The notes: generated by a model from the letters alone, not told the origin. Counted from the stretch's first letter, positions 1 through 6,519 are shown. The stretch is 11,020 nt of DNA from Chloroflexota bacterium (GCA_021796315.1 JAJYOH010000151.1:1-11020); one strand, 5' to 3'. A program made the numbers and translations.

Positions 1-149
1 TTGCTGTGAGTGGAACTAATCCAAGCCTTAGTATAGCATTTGTACCTGCTTGCTGATGAGTGCTGTTTATCCTCCAGTACAGTCGTGCTTCTTCCTATCC
101 CGGTGCACTAAAGGATGTTGAATAAACAAAACCGGCGGTATAACGAGAG

Positions 150-173
150 TTGTGTAAAAAGTTAAAGGGAGTC
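150..173 (+). repeat. Left terminal inverted repeat of the IS256-family element
   Basis: TTGTGTAAAAAGTTAAAG begins here and is matched, inverted, at 1373-1395. The first ten bases are identical at both ends. Confidence 0.75.
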
Positions 174-201
174 TTGGTATCATTGTAGGTTGCCATACCA
201 A
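174..201 (+). repeat. 7-bp inverted repeat just inside the left IS end
   Basis: TTGGTAT at 174-180 pairs perfectly with ATACCAA at 195-201 across a 14-nt loop, between the left terminal repeat and the transposase ATG at 217. Hairpins in this position in IS10 and IS50 blunt transposase expression from transcripts that enter from outside. The same role here is only an inference. Confidence 0.4.
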
Positions 202-216
202 AACAAGAAGAAAGCC

Positions 217-1402
217 ATGACGCCCACAACGGATCATAAGCGGCTTGATGAAGCAGGTCAAGCATTGATGGAAGAGGCATTGCAGGAACGATTGCGGTTA
301 GCGATCAAATACACGATGATCCAGGTACTTGAGGAAGAAGTTGAGGCGTTTGCGAATGCGTCGCCCTATCAACGGACGCCGGAGCGGCGCGACCAACGCA
401 ATGGGAGTTACGAGCGGGATTTGGGGACGTCCATGGGGGTGATTGAAGATTTGGAGGTGCCGCGTCCGCGGCATGGCTTTCGGACAGAATTGTTCGAGCG
501 CTATCACCGACGGCAGGCGGAGCTGGATCAGGCAATTTGCGAGATGTTTGTCGCCGGGGCTAGTACCACGCGCGTGGGCGAAGTCGTTGAGGCGTTGAGT
601 GGGAACCAACCTAGTGCGTCCACCGTCTCGCGTGTCTTTCACGGTTTGGACGAAGAGTTCGAGAGCTGGAAGCAACGTCCTCTGCAAGAACACTATCTTT
701 ATGTCTTTGCAGACGGAACGTATTTCACGGTCATCTACGATGGCCAAGGTGAAAAAATGCCGATTCTGGCTGTGATCGGGATTGATCCTGAAGGGAAGCG
801 CGAGATTTTGGGCTTCACCATTGGCGATCGCGAGAACCAGAAGGCATGGGAGGATCTCATGGACGACCTAAAAAACCGCGGCGTTTGCCAGATTGATTTA
901 TGGATTACAGATGGTGGCAAAGCGATGATTAACGCCATTGAGAGTAAATTCTCGAACGCCAAGCGCCAGCGCTGCGTCAAGCACAGAATAGAAAACGTAT
1001 TGGGTTATGTCCCGAAGAAACAGCAGGGGCAAATCCGTCCCGAGCTCAAAGCGATCTTCTATCAGGCCAACCGCGAAAAAGCCGAGCAAACCGCGGCAGC
1101 CTTCATCGCCAAATATGAAAGAATTTATCCCACCGCCATGGATTGTCTGCGCCGCGATTTCGATGCCTGCTTAACCTTCTACGAGTTCCCAGAAGAACAT
1201 TGGAAATTCATTCGCACCTCCAATGCCATCGAACGACTGTATTGCGAAGTGAAAAAAACGCAGCCACAAAATGGCTGCTGCCTTCCGCAACGAAGATAGT
1301 TGTTTGTTGTTGTTCTATGCTGTGATTCGAGGTTTGAAACTCAGAAGGATTCCAATTATCGACAAGGTTACCGACCCCCTAAAACTTTTACACAAGACTT
1401 AG
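217..1402 (+). pseudogene. IS256-family transposase, frameshifted near its C-terminus
   Basis: This is a cut-and-paste/copy-paste DDE transposase (Transposase_mut). ATG at 217 is preferred over the in-frame TTG at 190, because 190 lies within the 174-201 hairpin, although only a weak purine stretch (AGAAGAAAG) precedes the ATG. Counting from 217, the catalytic residues are D166 (FADGTYF), D232 (WITDGGKA) and E339 (TSNAIERL); the spacing of about 66 and 107 residues is normal for IS256. The frame is lost at A7, 1252-1258, shortly after the catalytic Glu, and the first frame stops at 1299 with a non-family tail. Dropping one A restores EVKKRSHKMAAAFRNEDS and continues to LKLLHKT with a stop at 1400-1402, which is the expected C-terminus. 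All three catalytic residues are therefore upstream of the break, but about 48 C-terminal residues are out of frame. It could be a true mutation, a homopolymer sequencing error, or rescued by slippage. Confidence 0.88.
1373..1395 (-). repeat. Right terminal inverted repeat of the IS256-family element
   Basis: Read on the minus strand this is TTGTGTAAAAGTTTTAGGGG, matching the left end. The restored transposase frame runs through it: its last codons, ending LKLLHKT, are encoded by the repeat, and the stop at 1400-1402 lies just outside. Confidence 0.75.
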
Positions 1403-1405
1403 CAA

Positions 1406-1441
1406 GTCAGGATATATTAAGCAACACCAATATATCCTGAC
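1406..1441. repeat. Perfect 13-bp inverted repeat next to the IS end
   Basis: GTCAGGATATATT at 1406-1418 and AATATATCCTGAC at 1429-1441 are exact complements separated by 10 nt. The repeat starts 10 bp outside the right IS end and contains the stop codon (1417-1419) of the minus-strand DUF4386 remnant. On the plus strand it is followed by CCTTTCATTT, so it might act as a weak terminator there. On the minus strand no T-run follows. It may also be a scar of the IS insertion. Confidence 0.6.
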
Positions 1442-1725
1442 CTTTCATTTGAAACGGTAACGCCCTGTACTAAAAGCCATAAACTGAGTGAAACCTCAGC
1501 GATGAAACCCACCGCGCCCATGCGGCCAAAAGAAATGGTCGCGAGAAGGTCGCTGATAAAACCGATCCAAAACAGCCATGCATGAGCTACGATCTGTTTG
1601 GCCGTCGCCGCAACATCTCCCACTACAATCACTTTGGACTGAATCAATGATGCCATGATTTGGGTTACGATGAAGAATAAATACAGGAAACCCGCCATTC
1701 TCGCCGTTCTTTGTATTGAATTCAT
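1417..1725 (-). pseudogene. Internally deleted DUF4386 membrane protein (fourth paralogue)
   Basis: The 102-residue product matches the two ends of a DUF4386 protein with the middle missing. Residues 1-68 (RTARMAGFLYLF, GDVAATAKQIVAHAWLF) align with the N-terminus of the neighbour at 4913-5626 (RTARIAGILYLS, GDAAATAKNI). Residues from about 70 (GFIAEVSLSLWLLVQGVTV) align with that neighbour's C-terminal FWGEVLFPLWLLIKGVNV. Full-length relatives are about 230-237 aa, so roughly 130 residues, probably three or more helices, are lost in frame at about residue 68-71. The usual C-terminal tail is also replaced by a short stretch encoded inside the 1406-1441 inverted repeat. The ATG overlaps the stop of the upstream oxidoreductase gene (ATGA at 1722-1725) with GGAGATGGGG as ribosome site, so it should still be translated by coupling. 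It might be a stable mini-protein, but a decayed gene is more likely. Confidence 0.75.
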
Positions 1726-2720
1726 TCCCCATCTCCTTCTGTCGCGTGGTCGTGTTCGATGTTGATCACGACTTTTCCTCTGGTATGCGTTTGTTCAAAA
1801 TACCGGAACGCTTCCGCCGTCTTACATAGTGGATAACATCCATCGATCATAGGTATGATCTTGCCAGATTCAAGTAGTCCTTTTATAAAGAACAAATCCA
1901 TTTGATTTGGTTTGAGCGAAGTCACATATGATTTCTGATTTACTTTTGGATTCTGTCTCGATTGAAGTGCCGCTTGGAAAAGTTGAAGCATGGAACCTCC
2001 GGCAACAACATAGATTCCATCCAAACTTAATGCGCGCATATAACCTGAAATTGAATGGTAACCATTTACAGCCAAAATCAACTCGTAGCGCTGCCCATTT
2101 CGCGTGAAATCTTCCTTAGTGTAATCAATGACATGGTCTGCTCCAAGTGAGCGCACCATATCCAAATTTCTCGTGCTGCACACAGCAGTCACTTCAGCCC
2201 CGAATGCTTTGACAATCTGCACGGCAAATGTACCCACGCCGCCCGATGCGCCTTGAATCAATACCCTTTGCCCAGGCTGAATGTTTCCCTTGTCGCGCAA
2301 ACCTTGCAATGCAGTCAGTGCTGCTAACGGTACAGCCGCCGCTTGCTCGAAGGATAGGTTGGCTGGTTTCAAGACGATTTCATTTTCTTTCGCGCACACA
2401 TACTCTGCAAAAGTACTCCGATCGTCCCCAAATAAACACCCGAAGACCTCATCTCCTGGTTGAAATTGCTTGACCTTGGTCCCAACTGCCTCCACTTGCC
2501 CGGCCAGATCAGTGCCGAGTATTTGTCTTTTTGGTTTTAGAAACCCAAACCCCAATCGAATAAAGAACGGATTCGCCCTCATAAAACGCCAGTCACGCGC
2601 ATTGATGGATGCGGCATGAACTTGGATCAAGACTTCGTCTTCCTTGGGAGTGGGCTTAGCCACCTCTTCGAGTCGAAGAACATCTGGTGACCCATATTTT
2701 GTGCATCTAATTGCTTTCAT
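1722..2720 (-). CDS. Zinc-independent MDR-superfamily NAD(P)H oxidoreductase
   Basis: This is a 332-aa medium-chain dehydrogenase/reductase of the quinone-oxidoreductase type, expected to be cytosolic and to use NADPH on a quinone, enone or aldehyde; the substrate is not readable from sequence. The GroES-like domain covers about residues 1-120 (YGSPDVLRLEEV near 9-20, ASINARDW at 37-44, LGTDLAGQVEAVG at 68-80). The Rossmann domain follows with the dinucleotide loop GASGGVG at 157-163 and the LGADHVIDY motif at 192-200. No structural-zinc Cys cluster and no catalytic-zinc Cys/His set is present, which separates it from zinc alcohol dehydrogenases. TAAGGAAAAA precedes the ATG. The gene lies 25 nt after the DUF4395 gene, and its stop overlaps the start of the DUF4386 remnant, so it belongs to the operon. 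It is the only recognisable enzyme in that operon. Annotations such as NAD(P)-dependent alcohol dehydrogenase are equally possible. Confidence 0.9.
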   Translation of the reverse strand: MKAIRCTKYGSPDVLRLEEVAKPTPKEDEVLIQVHAASINARDWRFMRANPFFIRLGFGFLKPKRQILGTDLAGQVEAVGTKVKQFQPGDEVFGCLFGDDRSTFAEYVCAKENEIVLKPANLSFEQAAAVPLAALTALQGLRDKGNIQPGQRVLIQGASGGVGTFAVQIVKAFGAEVTAVCSTRNLDMVRSLGADHVIDYTKEDFTRNGQRYELILAVNGYHSISGYMRALSLDGIYVVAGGSMLQLFQAALQSRQNPKVNQKSYVTSLKPNQMDLFFIKGLLESGKIIPMIDGCYPLCKTAEAFRYFEQTHTRGKVVINIEHDHATEGDGE

Positions 2721-2745
2721 AGTTATTTTTCCTTAAATGGATTGT

Positions 2746-3411
2746 TTATCGTGCAAAAAGAGACTGCACGATAATCCATAAGTCAACCGGCCTGGCGCTC
2801 AACCTGTCCTGAAAAAGATATGCCGCGACGAAAACAAAGGCGACAAATCCAATCACAATCCCAATTTGTGTCGGTGACGTTTTTTGAATACCCTGTTTCG
2901 CCTTTACGTCGCAAACTTCACCCGGACAGTATTGCGTTTTTTCTTTATGGAACCAGCTATAAAATGAGCAGCCCAGACAAATGCCGAACACGGATTCGAA
3001 GAATAAGAATGTTAGGCAGGTTAAACAGATGATACCGGTAATGAAGCTATATGAATTTGCCACAACTATATGAAGGAACATGATGGCCGCCAAAACCAAA
3101 CCAATCGTCCATGCAAACTTTTTTTGAACAGCGCCTACATATTCGGGATTTTGCCTGCTGACAATCCAACGGCCTATTATCAAGGATGGAGAAAATTTGG
3201 GGCTAACAAATACGCGTATAACAAAATCTGTGAGAAATATCGTTATAAAAAGTTTCACCAGAAAGAAATTTTCTCTCAACAATACGAGCATCCAAGATGT
3301 GAACAGAAATAAGAACAGTATCCCTGCGGACGCTCTTATTTCTCGCTCGTTTAAGACGGGGATGTCATAACCTTCTACAGTTTCTCCAAATTTTTTTACT
3401 TGATTCATCAT
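2746..3411 (-). CDS. DUF4395 integral membrane protein
   Basis: The 221-aa protein carries the DUF4395 pattern. NEREIRASAG at 21-30 is followed by two helices, then FVIRVFVSPKFSP at 63-75, GAVQKKFAWTIGLVLA at 93-108, and ESVFGICLGCSFY at 139-151 with CPGEVC at 162-167. Cys145/Cys148 and Cys162/Cys167 are the conserved residues and suggest metal binding or thiol chemistry; no function is established for the family. Hydrophobic stretches at about 29-45, 50-68, 99-118, 122-145 and 182-200 predict at least four helices. The last helix and tail (180-221) extend past the point, just after the CPG-V-C motif, where I expect family members to end. ATG is doubled (3411 and 3408); GAGGAAA sits very close to the first, so 3408 is the likelier start. 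It lies 32 nt downstream of a DUF4386 gene and 25 nt upstream of the oxidoreductase gene. Confidence 0.85.
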   Translation of the reverse strand: MMNQVKKFGETVEGYDIPVLNEREIRASAGILFLFLFTSWMLVLLRENFFLVKLFITIFLTDFVIRVFVSPKFSPSLIIGRWIVSRQNPEYVGAVQKKFAWTIGLVLAAIMFLHIVVANSYSFITGIICLTCLTFLFFESVFGICLGCSFYSWFHKEKTQYCPGEVCDVKAKQGIQKTSPTQIGIVIGFVAFVFVAAYLFQDRLSARPVDLWIIVQSLFAR

Positions 3412-3443
3412 TTTTCCTCGGCAATCACGGCTCCCTACACGGC

Positions 3444-4139
3444 CTAGCTGGTTGCAGGCGAGGGGTTTATATCTGCTTCAACCTTTACACCTTTGATCAA
3501 TATCCAGATGGCGATCACGAATTCGAAGGGGACATAAGGAACGAAAAGGATAAAGGGCAGCACATAGCCGAACAGGGACGTTATCATACCCGCGAGTACA
3601 GGGATGACAGTGATCGGGCCCCACAATGACAAGGGGCGAGGAACCACGCCCGACCGGTAGAGCAGGATATAGAACAGGATGGCGCCACAGCCAAATGACA
3701 TCACGTGCAATGTGTTTCCGACAAAATTCATTGATTGCAATGCCAAATCGGCCATCGTTTGCAAGGTGGCAGGCTGCCCAGCGGCTGTGTACTCCTGGCT
3801 GATGAGTAACAGAGAGTAAGCCGACAGCTTGCTGGCAGCCAGTAGCCCTCCTTCGACGATATAGAAACCCAATGCGACCAGCGCCATCGTTTTGTTGTGC
3901 TTCTGCAGAGTGATAAAAAGCGCGGCGCCCAAAAAAACAACGCCGAAGGCGGTTAGCATATCGACCAGAATGTTCAGCTCGAACAGCCAGGGCTTGGCCG
4001 CGATATTGGCCATCGTTTCACTGATATTTCCGGACACATTCCACATCTGGCTTAGAAAAGATCCGCTCAGGAACGAGGTGACAAACTGGAGCAAAAAAGC
4101 AACTCCAAGGACTCGCGAAGTTTTACTTATCGTGTTCAT
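3444..4139 (-). CDS. DUF4386 integral membrane protein (paralogue 3 in transcription order)
   Basis: This 231-aa, very hydrophobic protein begins with MNTISKTSRVLGVAFLLQFV, the DUF4386 type of N-terminus (a short basic head, then a first helix at about 9-31). Further helices lie near 53-77, 82-107, 136-162, 167-195 and 200-218. The C-terminal helix ends in VIAIWILIKGVKVE, equivalent to the LWLLIKGVNVEQW ending of its neighbour. Conserved features seen in all three full copies are the Arg/Pro-containing cytoplasmic turn before helix 5 (here VVPRPLSLWG at about 166-175) and the terminal IKG. No catalytic motif is visible, and the family has no assigned function. AAGGAGATTT is a good ribosome site 7 nt before the ATG. 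The gap to the preceding paralogue is 13 nt, so the two are surely cotranscribed. Confidence 0.85.
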   Translation of the reverse strand: MNTISKTSRVLGVAFLLQFVTSFLSGSFLSQMWNVSGNISETMANIAAKPWLFELNILVDMLTAFGVVFLGAALFITLQKHNKTMALVALGFYIVEGGLLAASKLSAYSLLLISQEYTAAGQPATLQTMADLALQSMNFVGNTLHVMSFGCGAILFYILLYRSGVVPRPLSLWGPITVIPVLAGMITSLFGYVLPFILFVPYVPFEFVIAIWILIKGVKVEADINPSPATS

Positions 4140-4152
4140 TTCTTAAATCTCC

Positions 4153-4863
4153 TTAATTTATTTCAACTGTGGCGAGTGCAAAAGGAATGGCCGATGGATC
4201 AAATCCTTTTATGATCAGCCACACTGCCATCACCATTTCCTGTATGGCGATAGGGATGTCCATAAAAACCACTAATTGGGAAAATGCGGAAGTCCAGCCG
4301 AATATGATTAGCAAACCTGTTATTAGATGCATTGCTATTGCGATGAGACCCCAGATGGATATCCAACGAGGAACGAGCTTTGACTGGAACAATAAAGTAT
4401 AGAATATCAGAGCACCCAGACCAAAAACGAATATAGTCATGAGCGCACCACGATCAGCAGTCCCCAACAACAGCGTTCCCAAAGTCTGAAGAGAGGAAGA
4501 CGCCGGAGCACCCTCCTTTGCAAATTCCAGACCTAGTATGGGCAGCAATAACCAGCTGATCGTGCTAATCATATAGGTAACGGTCTCAAGCCCTCCTCTG
4601 AAAACAACATACCCCAAAGCCAGGGCTTCATTTTGTTTTTTGAGGATTGGAAACATCATCACTGGAACCATAGCAAGGGCAAAGCCCATGATTAATACAA
4701 AAAGGGCTCCAATGATGACTTGGTTTCCATTCGTAGAAACCTTCATAAGATAGTCCGGGGCTTGAAGAATGGATCTTGTGATACTCACACTGAGTATGCC
4801 AGCCACTGTTCCAATAATGTATAAAACTCCAACAACGATCGCAGTCCTTCTATTTGGATTCAT
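4153..4863 (-). CDS. DUF4386 integral membrane protein (paralogue 2 in transcription order)
   Basis: This is a 236-aa protein with about six predicted helices (near 7-27, 47-71, 80-110, 128-160, 167-192 and 195-220). It begins MNPNRRTAIVVGVLYIIGTV, matching the NRTARIAGILYL start of the neighbouring copy, and has the family turn LVPRWISIWGLI at about 165-176 and the C-terminal VWLIIKGFDPSAI. It is clearly diverged from the two flanking copies: the loop after helix 1 lacks the GDAAATAKNI-type segment and reads ILQAPDYLMKVSTNGNQVII instead. The copies are therefore old duplicates rather than a recent tandem. AGGAAATAG lies before the ATG. It is 49 nt downstream of paralogue 1 and 13 nt upstream of paralogue 3. 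Confidence 0.83.
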   Translation of the reverse strand: MNPNRRTAIVVGVLYIIGTVAGILSVSITRSILQAPDYLMKVSTNGNQVIIGALFVLIMGFALAMVPVMMFPILKKQNEALALGYVVFRGGLETVTYMISTISWLLLPILGLEFAKEGAPASSSLQTLGTLLLGTADRGALMTIFVFGLGALIFYTLLFQSKLVPRWISIWGLIAIAMHLITGLLIIFGWTSAFSQLVVFMDIPIAIQEMVMAVWLIIKGFDPSAIPFALATVEIN

Positions 4864-4912
4864 TTTCTATTTCCTATTTTGAAGACCTCAGATGTGGCCC
4901 ATGAAAATGTCC

Positions 4913-5626
4913 TCAGGCCGATTCAAGATCACGTTTCTTCCATTGTTCGACATTCACGCCTTTAATCAAAAGCCATAAGGGGAAGAGCACTTCTCCCCAA
5001 AAAGTGAACAGGGCGATATTCACACCGAAGCTGGGGAAAAGAAACGCCGCAAAACTATCCACCAAATAACCAAGGCATCCTATGATCAACAGAATGCCCA
5101 AGAGTTTCGGAAGGAAGCCTGACTTGAAAACCAAATAGCCCATGGGAAACAACCAAAGGCCCCAAAAGATGCCGGCGATATTGATTCCCATTTGATGCAA
5201 ATTAAGCACCATGGGTACCAACGCCTGTACCTGGCCTGCTGTAAATCCCGTGAGGGTGTCAGCACCATGCAAAAGGGCCAGGACAGCAAATTGATTAAGC
5301 TCGTTGAGCATGGCAATGGGAGCACCCAGCAGGATGAATATGACCATTGAGGCCGCCATACTTTTGTTGACCGGTTTAAGCAGCTTATACAAAGCGAAAA
5401 CCACAAATATGTTGACGAGCTGGACCAGCAACGCGATCACGATGCCAAGACGAAATAGCGATTCAGAAGCCAGGATATTCTTGGCGGTAGCGGCCGCGTC
5501 TCCGGGCACAATCAAGCCGGAGGAAGTGAACATCCCGAAGAAGCCGAGCGGGACAAGGCTCAGATACAGAATCCCAGCAATTCTTGCAGTTCTATTGATT
5601 GATGTAGTTGAGGTGTGATTTGTCAT
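4913..5626 (-). CDS. DUF4386 integral membrane protein (paralogue 1 in transcription order)
   Basis: This 237-aa protein is the most typical DUF4386 member here. SINRTARIAGILYLSLVPLG opens helix 1 and is followed by SGLIVPGDAAATAKNILASE, a loop likely on the outer face. KLLKPVNKSMA lies after helix 2, LFPMGYLVFKSGFLPKLLGI leads into helix 5, and FWGEVLFPLWLLIKGVNVEQ closes the last helix. About six helices are predicted (near 14-34, 55-80, 88-108, 141-163, 170-192 and 198-222). It is closest, among the window's copies, to the deleted remnant at 1417-1725. TAGGAGAAAT, 8 nt before the ATG, is a strong ribosome site. It follows the DUF6326 gene after 29 nt. Transport, sensing or membrane-stress roles are all conceivable; none is shown by the sequence. 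Confidence 0.88.
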   Translation of the reverse strand: MTNHTSTTSINRTARIAGILYLSLVPLGFFGMFTSSGLIVPGDAAATAKNILASESLFRLGIVIALLVQLVNIFVVFALYKLLKPVNKSMAASMVIFILLGAPIAMLNELNQFAVLALLHGADTLTGFTAGQVQALVPMVLNLHQMGINIAGIFWGLWLFPMGYLVFKSGFLPKLLGILLIIGCLGYLVDSFAAFLFPSFGVNIALFTFWGEVLFPLWLLIKGVNVEQWKKRDLESA

Positions 5627-5655
5627 TTCAATTTCTCCTATTTAGATTTTATGAA

Positions 5656-6081
5656 TTAGGAATGTTTTTCAGGATTTGCCCAACTCCATGCATACCAGAC
5701 AATGAAGGCAGTACACGCAATCTCTATAACGCTGAAAAATATGTAGTATATAGTGGGTGATCCAACCAACAGCGACCCGATCTGAACAATCGTCATAATC
5801 GCACCAGCGATGAGGTTGGCCCAGCGATTTGCTCCATGCTTCAATACACGAGACAGGAGCACCATGACGGTTGGAATCTCCATCAAGACGCCGGCTCCCA
5901 GCAGAAATCCGGGCGTGAAGTGGATGCCGGCCACGTTTCCTGCCATCACTTGCTTCAGATAGTCGGAGTTCATCAATGCCAGAACATCACAGTACAAATA
6001 GTTGAACATGACAAATATCCATAGCGTTGAAAGTTTTGCTTTTCTATCTTCGATTGTGGTGGGTGTTTCGTTTGCTCTCAT
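5656..6081 (-). CDS. DUF6326-family small membrane protein
   Basis: With ATG at 6081 the product is 141 aa. This start is chosen because AAGGAGAGCAAA directly precedes it, whereas the upstream in-frame TTG at 6120 has no ribosome site and would add 13 atypical residues. Features matching DUF6326 as I recall it are the N-terminal KAKLSTLWIFVMFNYLYCDVLAL, a second segment GAGVLMEIPTVMVLLSRVL, NRWANLIAGAIMTIVQIGSL and the C-terminal IIEIACTAFIVWYAW-like helix (here VIEIACTAFIVWYAW). Four transmembrane helices are predicted, and both ends would then lie on the same side. Function is unknown. It is the second gene of the operon, 42 nt after the 92-aa gene's stop. Confidence 0.75.
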   Translation of the reverse strand: MRANETPTTIEDRKAKLSTLWIFVMFNYLYCDVLALMNSDYLKQVMAGNVAGIHFTPGFLLGAGVLMEIPTVMVLLSRVLKHGANRWANLIAGAIMTIVQIGSLLVGSPTIYYIFFSVIEIACTAFIVWYAWSWANPEKHS

Positions 6082-6123
6082 TTTGCTCTCCTTTTTTGAA
6101 CGATATGTGGGATATGGCAATTT

Positions 6124-6402
6124 TCACGGTTGGATCTCCGGGCTATCTGCCTGATCCGACTCAATGCGATTGACCGACAAGAGCGGCATGCCTAAATCGC
6201 GTACTTTTTTCAACAGCCCGTACAACGCAGCCTGATCGATGATTGGGCCGGTCAAAAGCGTATCGCCGTTATCTTCCAAAGTGATGGTCAGCCCTTCAAA
6301 CCAGTCTGTCCATTGACTACCAAGATGGCCTTCGATCCTGATTTGATAGATTGGCTGTTGATCCAAATCAGTTTTGCTGCTGCGATCGTTTGTCATTGCC
6401 AT
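6124..6402 (-). CDS. Small conserved soluble protein, first gene of the operon
   Basis: The 92-aa product has no hydrophobic helix. Its core reads YQIRIEGHLGSQWTDWFEGL, then TITLEDNGDTLLTGPIIDQA and ALYGLLKKVRDLGMPLLSV, ending in an acidic, Pro-containing tail. The layout (beta strand with a Trp-rich DWFEG turn, a second strand, GP-x(2)-DQAAL and an amphipathic helix) suggests a compact alpha/beta domain. I recognise this kind of sequence as a recurring hypothetical protein in Chloroflexota and Actinomycetota, often beside regulators or membrane-protein genes, but know no assigned function. AAAGG precedes the ATG at 6402; a second ATG two codons on would also serve. As the first cytosolic product of an otherwise membrane-protein operon, a regulatory or adaptor role is an inference. 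Confidence 0.8.
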   Translation of the reverse strand: MAMTNDRSSKTDLDQQPIYQIRIEGHLGSQWTDWFEGLTITLEDNGDTLLTGPIIDQAALYGLLKKVRDLGMPLLSVNRIESDQADSPEIQP

Positions 6403-6472
6403 GTACCTTTCGCAACTAGCTGTGAACCATCTGCACTAGCTGCTCAATGTACACGTAATATAGCGACCCGAC

Positions 6473-6500
6473 AGTATTTTTGTGTCGATACTAAAGTATT
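6473..6500. promoter_or_regulatory. AGTATT repeats upstream of the operon, possible operator
   Basis: AGTATT occurs at 6473-6478 and again at 6495-6500, 22 bp (about two helical turns) apart. The inverted ATACT lies between them at 6488-6492, so 6488-6499 is ATACT-AA-AGTAT. The site is about 75-100 bp upstream of the first operon gene, in the only sizeable gap between it and the regulator gene. A weak -10-like TATATT (minus strand, 6457-6462) lies just downstream, but no convincing -35 is seen. Binding by the neighbouring LAL regulator is inferred from position only. Confidence 0.3.
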
Positions 6501-6519
6501 GTTTTAGGGTATTATTTTG

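Larger units (their letters stand above)
150..1395 (+). mobile_element. IS256-family insertion sequence, transposase frameshifted
   Basis: The element is bounded by inverted ends that both begin TTGTGTAAAA: 150-173 on the left and the complement of about 1373-1395 on the right. After the first ten identical bases the two ends still align with one gap (AGTTAAAGGGAGTC versus GTTTTAGGGGGTC). The TTGTGTAAAA core resembles the subterminal part of the IS256 end, so the true tips could lie a few bases further out, although the flanks show no further symmetry. No 8-9 bp target duplication is visible: AACGAGAG lies on the left and GACTTAGC on the right. The single gene inside is a Transposase_mut (MULE-like) transposase. 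The missing duplication suggests an old insertion, a rearrangement at one end, or ends placed wrongly here. Confidence 0.85.

Noticed and set aside
107..163. Minus-strand fragment RYTAGFVYSTSFSAPG running out of the IS left end, possibly the tail of an interrupted gene
   Set aside because: Too short to recognise; the longer frame it belongs to reads through the IS end, and no matching upstream part is found on the other side of the IS.
298..747. 149-codon minus-strand frame within the transposase gene
   Set aside because: It is antisense to conserved transposase codons including the first catalytic Asp region; no family resemblance.
1252..1299. Programmed -1 ribosomal frameshift at the A-run of the transposase
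   Set aside because: The -1 frame downstream gives a non-family sequence and soon stops; only a +1 shift or the loss of one A restores the transposase.
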